This document shows, piece by piece, positions 57,313 to 64,000 of a DNA stretch of 64,000 nt. The DNA comes from Gemmatimonadota bacterium (GTDB lineage Bacteria > JAAXHH01), in contig VXRC01000049.1 of assembly GCA_009838645.1 (NCBI GenBank), positions 496,001 to 560,000 of the forward strand, in the 5' to 3' direction. The notes beneath the pieces were generated by a model, which had not been told where the DNA came from, ran no database searches, and saw nothing but the letters and a program-made list of their open reading frames with translations. A program made the position numbers and the translations under genes. The stretch's first letter is position 1; each line of letters begins with the position of its first letter.

Positions 57313-57951
57313 CTAGGGCGACAGCCGTTCGATCACCCAATGACCGTCTGCGCCGCGCCGGTAACGTATACGATCGTGCAGGCGTAGTTCCCGTCCCTGC
57401 CAGAATTCGAACTCATCGGGCGAAACGCGGTATCCGCCCCAGTCTTCGGGACAGGGAACGTCACCTGATGGGTGTTCCGCCTTTAGTGCCTCGTAGCGGT
57501 CTTCCAGCACCTTCCGATCGGAAATGACCTCGCTCTGACTCGAGGCCAGGGCCGCCAGGCGGCTTTCCAGGGGCCTGGACCGGAAGTAACGGGCGGATTC
57601 TTCTTCGGATACCCGGTGAACCGCGCCCGCAATCCGGATCTGGCGTCCGAGCTCGCGCCAGTAGAACACCAGCGCGGCCCTGGGATTCTCGTCCAGGTCC
57701 CGGCTCTTCGCGCTTCGGTAGTCCGTGTAGAATACGAACCCCCGCTCGTCGACCCCCCGCAGCACGACGATCCTGGCCGACGGCACGCCGGCCCGCGAAG
57801 CCGTGGCGACCGTCATTACGTCCGCCAGCTCGATTCCCGCGTCGACCGCGTTCCCGAACCAGATGTCGAACTGCTTGAACGGATCTGGATTCAGATCCTG
57901 TTCTTCCAGACTGCCGAATACGTATTCCCTGCGGAGTGCGTCCGGGTCCAT
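57313..57951 (-). CDS. pdxH: Pyridoxamine 5'-phosphate oxidase
   Basis: The 212-residue protein (start MDPDALRREY, 57951) matches PdxH, the FMN enzyme that makes pyridoxal 5'-phosphate. Visible are A-T-A-S-x-x-G-x-P-S-A-R-I-V-V-L-R-G near residue 48, F-Y-T-D-Y-R-S-A-K-S near 73, and the C-terminal signature E-F-W-Q-G-R-E-L-R-L-H-D-R with R-L-S-P at the end. Length is normal. Its product is the cofactor of the PLP enzymes encoded in the window. Confidence 0.95.
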   Translation of the reverse strand: MDPDALRREYVFGSLEEQDLNPDPFKQFDIWFGNAVDAGIELADVMTVATASRAGVPSARIVVLRGVDERGFVFYTDYRSAKSRDLDENPRAALVFYWRELGRQIRIAGAVHRVSEEESARYFRSRPLESRLAALASSQSEVISDRKVLEDRYEALKAEHPSGDVPCPEDWGGYRVSPDEFEFWQGRELRLHDRIRYRRGADGHWVIERLSP

Positions 57952-57954
57952 GAG

Positions 57955-58002
57955 GGTGCTTTCCGTGCTGTCCGTGCTGCCGTGTGGTCCGTACGGTCCG
58001 CC
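57955..58002 (-). repeat. Degenerate 9-bp tandem repeats between two genes
   Basis: The spacer between the DUF1761 gene stop and the pdxH start is built of about five imperfect 9-bp units of the G-G-A-C-N-G-C-A-C type on the minus strand. Confidence 0.6.
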
Positions 58003-58406
58003 TACCGCCATATGGCGAGAATCGCGCCCATCACCACGCTGTAGAGCACGCGGTATCCGGACTGGATCAACCACAGTTTCAGCCCCGTGTCGCCGAAGGC
58101 GGCGTCTGAAGCCATCGCCGTGGCGATAAAGCCGATGCCCACGAGGAGTCCGATCGTCACGCCTCCGCCCAGCGTCGATATGTTCAAGGCGCTGATTAAC
58201 ATCGCGAGTACGACCGCCGTAATCAGTGCGGTGAAGAAACTGATGACGAAGGGGGTGGCGGACGGCTGAATCTGGTCCGCCGTCTTGCCCAGCGCGGACA
58301 ACCACGCTTCGCCGAAAATCGGGCCGTACCAGATCGCGCCGAGTGCGAATCCAGCGACGGTTGCCACGAGAATGGCCAGCCAGTTCAGTCCGGTTAACTC
58401 AAGCAT
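58002..58406 (-). CDS. DUF1761 membrane protein
   Basis: The 134-residue protein (start MLELTGLNWLAI, AAGGAGG upstream) has four transmembrane helices and the conserved G-A-I-W-Y-G-P-x-F-G-x-A-W motif of the DUF1761 family. Function unknown. It sits between a GyrI-like gene and pdxH on the same strand. Confidence 0.85.
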   Translation of the reverse strand: MLELTGLNWLAILVATVAGFALGAIWYGPIFGEAWLSALGKTADQIQPSATPFVISFFTALITAVVLAMLISALNISTLGGGVTIGLLVGIGFIATAMASDAAFGDTGLKLWLIQSGYRVLYSVVMGAILAIWR

Positions 58407-58431
58407 GACGCCTCCTTGGTTCAGCAGGGGT

Positions 58432-59124
58432 TTATTGTGGTACGTCGGTCTCTTCCAATGGTTCGCTTTCGGTTTCACCGGTGGATTCCGAGATGGTTCC
58501 GTCATCCGGAGATTCCATCATCGGCTTGATCACGTACCGCAGGATGGTGACGTATTCCTCGGGGTTTCCCCTGAAAATCATGCCGGGTCCCTTCAGGTAC
58601 TCTTCTTCGTGAGGGCCGGCGAAGGTATATCCTCTTTCCGCCGCGAAGCTCCGCAGTCTTTCAATGGAGGGTGTTTCGTCTTCATAGGGACCGATGTAGA
58701 GCAGTTCCACGACTTCTCCGTAATCCCAGGTCGAAAGCGAAACCGTCATGCCGGGTATGTGGACGTACTCCGGCAGTTCCTCCACTGAATCGGGAACGGG
58801 TATGCCATAGATACCGACCCACTCTTCCCTGGGCTGATCGGGCGAGACCGGCCAGCGGGCCCTGGGCGCCGGCAGGGGCCAGTAATCCACGCCATCGACA
58901 CTGTAGTACAGATCGTACAGCAATTCGTAAGCTTCGGATGCAACGTGGTCCGGGTCGCCCCTGGCCTCGACCACGATCATCCGCTGGGGCTGCATGGTTG
59001 AAATCGCGGGTTCGACGAGATGGCCATAGGAGGAAAGGTCGGGGCCCTTCCACAGATAATACCCCATGACGGACACACCGGCCACGACCGCGACGACAAA
59101 GACCAGCAACAGTTTTTTTATCAT
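58432..59124 (-). CDS. Membrane-anchored GyrI-like effector-binding domain protein
   Basis: The 230-residue protein has an N-terminal membrane helix (about 4-25), then a GyrI/SOUL-type ligand-binding domain, recognisable in the C-terminal run V-E-L-L-Y-I-G-P-Y-E-D-E-T-P-S-I-E-R-L and F-A-A-E-R-G-Y-T-F-A-G-P-H-E-E-E-Y-L. A Ser/Glu/Thr-rich tail follows. GyrI-like domains bind small amphipathic molecules and usually occur in cytosolic regulators, so a membrane anchor with the domain probably outside is a notable variant. It is followed by the DUF1761 gene. Confidence 0.75.
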   Translation of the reverse strand: MIKKLLLVFVVAVVAGVSVMGYYLWKGPDLSSYGHLVEPAISTMQPQRMIVVEARGDPDHVASEAYELLYDLYYSVDGVDYWPLPAPRARWPVSPDQPREEWVGIYGIPVPDSVEELPEYVHIPGMTVSLSTWDYGEVVELLYIGPYEDETPSIERLRSFAAERGYTFAGPHEEEYLKGPGMIFRGNPEEYVTILRYVIKPMMESPDDGTISESTGETESEPLEETDVPQ

Positions 59125-59158
59125 AATCCTCCCATCCCCGTCATTCGCGGGTTCGAAC

Positions 59159-59201
59159 GCGGATCAGGCTTTCATCGCGGATCAGGCTTTCATCGCGGAT
59201 G
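59159..59201 (-). repeat. 18-bp tandem repeat at the 3' end of the DNA polymerase IV gene
   Basis: CGCGGATCAGGCTTTCAT occurs at 59159-59176 and 59177-59194, with a partial third copy to 59201. The copies repeat the last codons and TGA stop of the polymerase gene. Confidence 0.95.
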
Positions 59202-60351
59202 CGCCGTGCCGTATGGCGCGGCGGCCGTAGCGGTCCCTGATGGTGTCGAGGGCGCGCACGAGACGATCGGACTTCCCGTCGCCTTCCCTGAATAGATCCG
59301 TTTGCACCGGTTCCTCCGGCCTTACCAGATTGCCGACGGCCACGCCGAGCAGCCGAATGCCCGTCCTGCCGTCCCATACGCCGTCGAACAGTTCCACGGC
59401 CGTCTTGCCGATGACGAAATCGTTGTCTGTCGGCGCCACGGCCGCCTGCCGTGTGAGGGTCTTGAAGTCCCCGAACCGGACCTTGACCCGGACCGTCCTG
59501 CCCAGCCGCCCCGCTTTCCGCAGCCGGCGTCCCACCTTGTCGCTCTGGTCCACCAGCACGCCGTGGCATTCCTCCCGGTCCGACAGGTCCGTGCCGAACG
59601 TGTTCTCGTGGCCCACCGACTTCGCGGGATGCCCGGTCACCACGGGCCGGTCGTCCTGTCCCCGGGAGATCCGCGCGAAATGGGCGCCGGCGGCGTTACC
59701 GAGCAACCGTTGCAGTTCCTCCGATGATCGCTGCTGCACATCCCCGATCATCCGGAGTCCGTGACGGACCATGCGATCCTGCATGTCCCTGCCCGCGCCC
59801 CACAGGCAGGATACGGGCAGGGGCGCCAGGAAATCCATCACGCGGACCGGAGGGACGATCACCAGGCCGTCGGGCTTGTCCAGGTCGGAGGCCACTTTGG
59901 ACACGAATTTGCACGGCGACACGCCGACGGAAATGGTGAGGCGCGTTTCCTTCAGCACGTCCGCCTTGATCGACCGGGCGATCGCTTCGCCGTCGCCGAA
60001 CAGCTGCGACGAACCAGTGACGTCCAGGAACGCCTCGTCGAGCGACAACGGTTCGACGAGGGGCGTGTACCGGTGGAAGACCTCCTGTACCTGCCGTGAA
60101 ACCGCTCCGTAAGCCTCCGATCTGACGGGCAGGAAGATCCCATGGGGACACAGCTTCCTGGCCGTCGTGCCCGGCATGGCGGAATGGACACCGTATTCGC
60201 GCGCCTCGTAGGAACAGGTCGACACGACGGACCGCGGTCCATCGCCGCCGACGATGACCGGCTTGCCGCGCAGTTCGGGACGGTCCCGCTGCTCGACGGC
60301 CGCGAAGAAGGCATCCATATCCGCGTGCAGGATGGTGCGTGGGCTATTCAC
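59182..60351 (-). CDS. dinB: DNA polymerase IV (Y-family)
   Basis: The approximately 389-residue protein is a translesion polymerase. Catalytic motifs are D-M-D-A-F-F-A-A-V-E at the start, S-L-D-E-A-F-L-D-V near residue 104, and S-V-G-V-S-P-C-K-F-V-S-K-V-A-S near 140, with the little-finger domain C-terminal. The start is placed at the GTG at 60351, because the catalytic first strand begins ten residues later; upstream frame to 60435 has no supporting site. No LexA-type box was found upstream. Confidence 0.94.
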   Translation of the reverse strand: MNSPRTILHADMDAFFAAVEQRDRPELRGKPVIVGGDGPRSVVSTCSYEAREYGVHSAMPGTTARKLCPHGIFLPVRSEAYGAVSRQVQEVFHRYTPLVEPLSLDEAFLDVTGSSQLFGDGEAIARSIKADVLKETRLTISVGVSPCKFVSKVASDLDKPDGLVIVPPVRVMDFLAPLPVSCLWGAGRDMQDRMVRHGLRMIGDVQQRSSEELQRLLGNAAGAHFARISRGQDDRPVVTGHPAKSVGHENTFGTDLSDREECHGVLVDQSDKVGRRLRKAGRLGRTVRVKVRFGDFKTLTRQAAVAPTDNDFVIGKTAVELFDGVWDGRTGIRLLGVAVGNLVRPEEPVQTDLFREGDGKSDRLVRALDTIRDRYGRRAIRHGASAMKA

Positions 60352-60500
60352 GGCAGATGCAAAAACGCTGTGGATGTGTATGTGTTGACTGAATACTATA
60401 CATCCAATTAAACTAAACGCACGGCTGGCATACAAGGGCTTTGTTGATCGGCAGGCTCAGGGCGTCTTTTCACCGTACTACCGACGGAAGTGAGGCCATC

Positions 60501-61118
60501 GTGTCCGAACATGCAGACCTGAACGCGACCTTGATCGACGCCGTGGAGAACGGCGACCTGGCGAAGGTTCACAGGGCGATCGAGCAAGGTGCCGACGCGG
60601 CGATCATTACCCCCGCGCACATACCGCCTCAGCAGGAAACCGATGAACACTACGAGATCATGAGATACCTTTTTACCGTGGGCACCGACGTGAACTTTGC
60701 GGGATTCGACGAGGGCATCCTCATGACGTTTTCCGCCTACCGCGGCCAACTGCGGTACCTGCGCCTATACCTGGAAGTGGGTGCCGGGGCGGACATCAAT
60801 CTCGCCCAGCCCATGAACGGCGTCACGGGACTGCACGTGGCGGTCCAGCACAACCTCCCGGACGTCGTGCGTTTCTTCCTCGAGAACGGCGCCAACGTCG
60901 ACCAGGCCTGCCACGAAGACGCGCCGACGACCGACCCCGGACACGTATACGGTGAAACGGCCCTGCATTTCGCCGCCGCGGGGGCCGACCGGGAAATCGT
61001 CGAATTGCTCCTGGCCCACGGCGCGGACCGATCGGCGAAATCCTCCAGGGGAGAAACACCGCTGGACTACGCGGTCCGCAACCATCGGCCGCCGGACGTG
61101 CTGCAGTTGTTCGGTTAA
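60501..61118 (+). CDS. Ankyrin-repeat protein
   Basis: The 205-residue protein starts at a GTG (60501) preceded by G-T-G-A-G-G. About five ankyrin repeats are visible, with T-G-L-H-V-A-V-Q-H-N-L-P-D-V-V-R-F-F-L-E-N-G-A-N and T-A-L-H-F-A-A-A-G-A-D-R-E-I-V-E-L-L-L as clear copies. No other domain. It is divergent from the polymerase IV gene. Confidence 0.88.
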   Translation: MSEHADLNATLIDAVENGDLAKVHRAIEQGADAAIITPAHIPPQQETDEHYEIMRYLFTVGTDVNFAGFDEGILMTFSAYRGQLRYLRLYLEVGAGADINLAQPMNGVTGLHVAVQHNLPDVVRFFLENGANVDQACHEDAPTTDPGHVYGETALHFAAAGADREIVELLLAHGADRSAKSSRGETPLDYAVRNHRPPDVLQLFG

Positions 61119-61142
61119 GATGTTAATTCGATGAAATGCGTT

Positions 61143-62246
61143 TCAGTGCGAACCCGGCTGCAGCCGGCGCGGCATGCGGAAGTCCAGGAGCGCTTCTTGA
61201 AACTCGGGCGTAGGTACCGGGTCGGTTGCACACCTGAACGTCCAGCCGTCGGCTTCTACTGACGGGTTTCCATAAAGCCCTGACAGCACGCTCACCATAC
61301 ACTCCGAACAGTCGATGGAAGACCGGACGGGGTATACCGCACCTGTGCGGCCTGCGCCGGTTCCTGTGCCCGTGCCCGCGCCAGTGCTTGCGCCCGTCGC
61401 CGCGCCCTTCCCCGCCCTCCTGGACAACTCGTCCGAATAGCGTGTCAGCGAAATCCGGTATCCCGTCCCATCGCGCGCGACGCAGACCAGGTGGCCCCGG
61501 TCCACGCATTCTGTGCGGATGGTGTTCCACGGGATGATTACGCGCGGATTCGAGACGCGGTAGCGCAGGTCCGGCGTCCATTCCAGGGCAACGGCCAGGA
61601 CGGGCAGTCGGTCCTTCACGTCGCAGAATGCCCTGGCGAATGCTAAATCGGTGTGATAATCCGGCAGAAAAGCCCTGGCGTTTCCATGGTGAATCAGGAA
61701 CAGCAGGGCGCCCCGCTTTCCTTCCGCGTGCATCTGTGCCAGGGCGAGCAGATGCCTGCGCCCCCGGTCCGTGACCGCGTCGGGAAACATGGCGATACCG
61801 TTCGCGGACAGGGTACAGGACTTGACTTCCAGGTACAGGTCTGCCGCATTGTCCCGCAAGAGGAGGTCGAACCGGTGGACGCCGACGGTCACCTCCGTTC
61901 CCGCGACCTCGAAGTCCCTCAGTCCGGGGACCGCCCTGTCTTCGACCAGGTTGCGTGCCGCGAGGTTGTTCAGATGGGTGTGGAGGAACACGATGCGCTC
62001 CCGGTAGCGCACGGCCATCACCGTATACCGCGTCCTTCGGTCCGCCCGTCGGCCGTGATCGGCCAGGATCAGCCGTACCCCCGGCAGAAGCAGTTCTCTC
62101 ATCCTGCCGGGATTCGGCATGAAGACGTACTCCTCCATGCCGTCGATCAGGCACGTTACGCTGAATCGGTTGGCCCGGGACAGATACGTCCCCTCGACGA
62201 GGGAGAGGGAAGTAATGGGCGGGTAGAACGAAGGTTCAGATGGCAT
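61143..62246 (-). CDS. sfsA: SfsA-like protein with a Cys-containing C-terminal extension
   Basis: Residues 1 to about 250 match SfsA (sugar fermentation stimulation protein): an OB-like start with F-M-P-N-P-G-R-M-R-E-L, and the nuclease-like core R-F-D-L-L-L, L-Y-L-E-V-K-S-C-T-L and F-P-D-A-V-T-D-R-G-R-R-H-L. SfsA proteins are normally about 230-250 residues, so the remaining 110 are extra: a Gly/Thr/Ala-rich linker near 275-300 and a compact domain with D-C-S-E-C-M-V-S-V-L-S-G-L-Y-G and a further Cys. The role of this extension is unknown. Confidence 0.85.
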   Translation of the reverse strand: MPSEPSFYPPITSLSLVEGTYLSRANRFSVTCLIDGMEEYVFMPNPGRMRELLLPGVRLILADHGRRADRRTRYTVMAVRYRERIVFLHTHLNNLAARNLVEDRAVPGLRDFEVAGTEVTVGVHRFDLLLRDNAADLYLEVKSCTLSANGIAMFPDAVTDRGRRHLLALAQMHAEGKRGALLFLIHHGNARAFLPDYHTDLAFARAFCDVKDRLPVLAVALEWTPDLRYRVSNPRVIIPWNTIRTECVDRGHLVCVARDGTGYRISLTRYSDELSRRAGKGAATGASTGAGTGTGTGAGRTGAVYPVRSSIDCSECMVSVLSGLYGNPSVEADGWTFRCATDPVPTPEFQEALLDFRMPRRLQPGSH

Positions 62247-62261
62247 GCCGATCCTGCGCGC

Positions 62262-63344
62262 TCAGTCGCATAGTAGTTCCCGCAGCCGCCGGATCATCCG
62301 GTCCACCTCGCCCGGTTGAAGCGTACCGAGTTTCACCCGGAAGCGGCCGTTTCTGCACCAGGTAACGATCGAGGGCTCACCGTCGAGCAGCAGCCGTTCG
62401 AACTCCTGGTCCGACCACCCCCGCCGCGCGAGATCGATATCGATCGAGACCACGTCGCCGCTTCGCTTGACCGACTTCACCAGGGATGAGGAGGACAATC
62501 CCTTTCGGATTTCCAGCCCCATCCGGTTAACTTCCCGGCGGACCGCGTCCTCGTCCCTTTCCATGATGTGCTTCACCGCCGCATAGACGCCGGCCAGCTC
62601 TTCCTTTCCGACCTTCATGGTACGGCCGATGGCCCGGTTGGGATTGCCGTGGGCGGCACATGCTTCCACGAGGGACTTCTTCCCGATAACGAGCCCGGTG
62701 GTCTGGGGACCGCGGATCGCCTTGCCGCCGCTGGCGATGATGGCATCGACGCCTAGTTCGCGGGTGAAGTACCGGAAATTGGCCCTTGGCGGTATGCTGA
62801 ACGCCGCGTCCACGAGCACCGGCACACCGCGCGCGTGGGCGATATGGACGATCCGGTCGATGGGCAGCATGCGGCCCCAGGGCGACAGGGTCAGCACGGC
62901 GGCCGTGCGCTCGCTGATGCAGGCGGCGAGTTGTGCTTCAGTAGCGCCCCGTTCGTCGCCCATTTCCACGACCGTCGCGCCGGGGACCTGGATGGCGATG
63001 TCCTCGTAAAACCGCGCGCACCGGTGCACGATGACTTCGTTCTTCATGCCCGTCGTATCGGGCAGTTGTTCGATTCGGACCGGATCCTTGCCGGCCATGC
63101 AGGCCGCGACGGCCAGCGCGATTCCGCTCGCGGCGCCGCAGCTCACGTACGCGGCTTCGTTCCCTGTCAACCCGGCAATGGCCTCGCCGACCCGGGTCTG
63201 CATTTCGTACAGGTTGACGTACTGGCGGGACGCCTCGACCATGGCTTCCACCGCGCAGGGCCACATGATCGACCCGCCGTACCGCGTATAGTGGTCCGCG
63301 GCGTTGATGAACGGACGGACGCCCAGTTCCTCATAAACTCCCAT
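62262..63344 (-). CDS. SelA-like PLP-dependent enzyme
   Basis: The 360-residue protein starts at MGVYEELGVRPFINAADHYT (63344) with G-A-G-G-T upstream. It belongs to the SelA/DgaE group of fold-type I PLP enzymes: A-A-S-G-I-A-L-A-V-A near residue 85, D-A-A-F-S-I-P-P near 180, and the Schiff-base Lys in A-S-G-G-K-A-I-R-G-P-Q near 205, followed by M-K-V-G-K-E-E. True SelA is about 460 residues with an extra N-terminal domain; this shorter form is more likely a 2-amino sugar acid lyase or an aldolase-like enzyme. It does not by itself prove selenocysteine synthesis. Confidence 0.82.
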   Translation of the reverse strand: MGVYEELGVRPFINAADHYTRYGGSIMWPCAVEAMVEASRQYVNLYEMQTRVGEAIAGLTGNEAAYVSCGAASGIALAVAACMAGKDPVRIEQLPDTTGMKNEVIVHRCARFYEDIAIQVPGATVVEMGDERGATEAQLAACISERTAAVLTLSPWGRMLPIDRIVHIAHARGVPVLVDAAFSIPPRANFRYFTRELGVDAIIASGGKAIRGPQTTGLVIGKKSLVEACAAHGNPNRAIGRTMKVGKEELAGVYAAVKHIMERDEDAVRREVNRMGLEIRKGLSSSSLVKSVKRSGDVVSIDIDLARRGWSDQEFERLLLDGEPSIVTWCRNGRFRVKLGTLQPGEVDRMIRRLRELLCD

Positions 63345-63536
63345 GTCTGCTACCTCGCAAGCTTCTTCTGAGTGATGTTGATGAAATCCTGCGGTCCGAC
63401 TGGATTCGGACGACGAATACCAACGTACTTTCGGCACGAGAGCCGGACAAGTCCAATAACCGGTGTTGATTTGCTTTGCCAGCGGGCTAAGGGGAAAGTA
63501 GGTTTATAACGGCTGGTTGACCTGAAATGGTGGTAT

Positions 63537-64000
63537 ATGAAGAATGACGTTTTAAAGATAGCTGCGAAGACCGAAAATCGATGGAAGCTGCATCTGGACC
63601 GAAGTGGAGAGGAACTCTGTCGGGTCGAACTGGTCAGGGAGCGCCTGCGCATCGGACACGCGATGATAACAACTGGTGGAGTGGCCGGACTCCATACACC
63701 GCATGATCGACGTCGGGAAGGACATGCTCGCCGGTTGATGGAGGCGTCCCATCGTTTCCTGCGAGAACAAGGTTGCTCCATTGCCTTGATGAATGCTATT
63801 CCCGGCTTCTACCACCGTTTCGATTACGACGTGGTGTTTCCGGTATATCGACTCTTCGTAGAAACCGACAACCTGCTTCAGACCCGAAGGCAACACGGTG
63901 TACGCCGGGCGCGCGTCAATGAACAACCTGCGCTGGTAAGGCTTTACAACCAGTGCAATCGATATCGTACCGGTACCCTGGTCCGTCCTGCGGACTGGCG
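63537..64000 (+). CDS. GNAT-family N-acetyltransferase, 3' truncated
   Basis: An open frame from the ATG at 63537 runs off the window end (about 154 residues visible). It contains a clear acetyl-CoA-binding GNAT core: I-T-T-G-G-V-A-G-L-H-T, then H-D-R-R-R-E-G-H-A-R-R-L-M-E-A-S, and the following A-I-P-G-F-Y-H-R-F-D-Y-D segment. The order resembles Eis-like multi-domain acetyltransferases, whose C-terminal parts would lie outside the window. Substrate unknown. Confidence 0.82.
   Translation, partial: MKNDVLKIAAKTENRWKLHLDRSGEELCRVELVRERLRIGHAMITTGGVAGLHTPHDRRREGHARRLMEASHRFLREQGCSIALMNAIPGFYHRFDYDVVFPVYRLFVETDNLLQTRRQHGVRRARVNEQPALVRLYNQCNRYRTGTLVRPADW

Noticed and set aside
60352-60440. LexA/SOS box upstream of DNA polymerase IV
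   Set aside because: I found no palindromic match to the proteobacterial or Gram-positive LexA consensus in the upstream region.
62262-63344. True selenocysteine synthase SelA, as support for the selenoprotein
   Set aside because: The protein is about 100 residues shorter than SelA and groups by motif with SelA-like sugar-acid lyases; it is not evidence for the Sec pathway.

Overview
The window is G+C-rich chromosomal DNA from a Gram-negative-type bacterium. A periplasmic lipoprotein candidate, a DUF481-like outer-membrane barrel, a Tat substrate and a LolD/MacB-type ABC exporter support a double membrane. The gene content resembles uncultured FCB-group lineages such as Candidatus Latescibacterota: several Gfo/Idh/MocA dehydrogenases, a phytanoyl-CoA dioxygenase, class V aminotransferases, Asp-box propellers and many ankyrin proteins. 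That placement is an inference from content and cannot be proved from this window.

Layout. 1-1.6 kb: sugar-acid dehydratases (an enolase-superfamily enzyme cut by the window edge, and a UxuA-like mannonate dehydratase). 1.75-3.6 kb: an A+T-rich island with one DUF262/DUF1524 (GmrSD-type) defence gene. 3.9-6.6 kb: cupin, lipoprotein, membrane protein and SmpB, then a tRNA-Leu(CAG) with a clear promoter and terminator. 6.7-10.8 kb: a small unknown, a Na+/Ca2+ exchanger, a pyrophosphatase, an MFS transporter and an alpha/beta hydrolase. 10.8-16.9 kb: an RND-like adaptor/ABC permease/ATPase export operon behind a large possible alpha/alpha-toroid protein. 17-29.9 kb: LamG and Tat-PLP proteins, a PfkB kinase, a GH32/43-like protein, and a catabolic operon (HpcH aldolase, Ldh2 dehydrogenase, Gfo/Idh/MocA). 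Upstream of that operon lies a methyltransferase interrupted by two in-frame TGA codons. 30-37.4 kb: DinB-fold, VOC and ankyrin genes, an Asp-box propeller coupled to a MoaD/ThiS protein, and a sigma factor fused to ankyrin repeats. 37.4-46.1 kb: a minus-strand run containing DNA repair genes (AlkA-like glycosylase, family-B polymerase, UvrA). 46.4-64 kb: a truncated-globin/ankyrin fusion, more ankyrin genes, a sialidase-like protein, SDR, ZIP, PdxH, DNA polymerase IV, an extended SfsA, a SelA-like PLP enzyme and a GNAT enzyme cut by the window end.

Three things stand out. First, the methyltransferase at 26350-27093 reads through two consecutive TGA codons in one frame, and a hairpin with a GGG loop sits 18 nt after them. 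That is the geometry of a bacterial SECIS element, so this may be a tandem-selenocysteine protein; a pseudogene is the alternative. Second, eight ankyrin-repeat genes cover about 10 kb, and two are unusual fusions (ECF sigma factor-ankyrin and truncated haemoglobin-ankyrin). Third, at many gene ends the last codons and stop are repeated in tandem into the spacer, with periods from 9 to 37 bp, which suggests a genome-wide process of short tandem expansion at gene borders.
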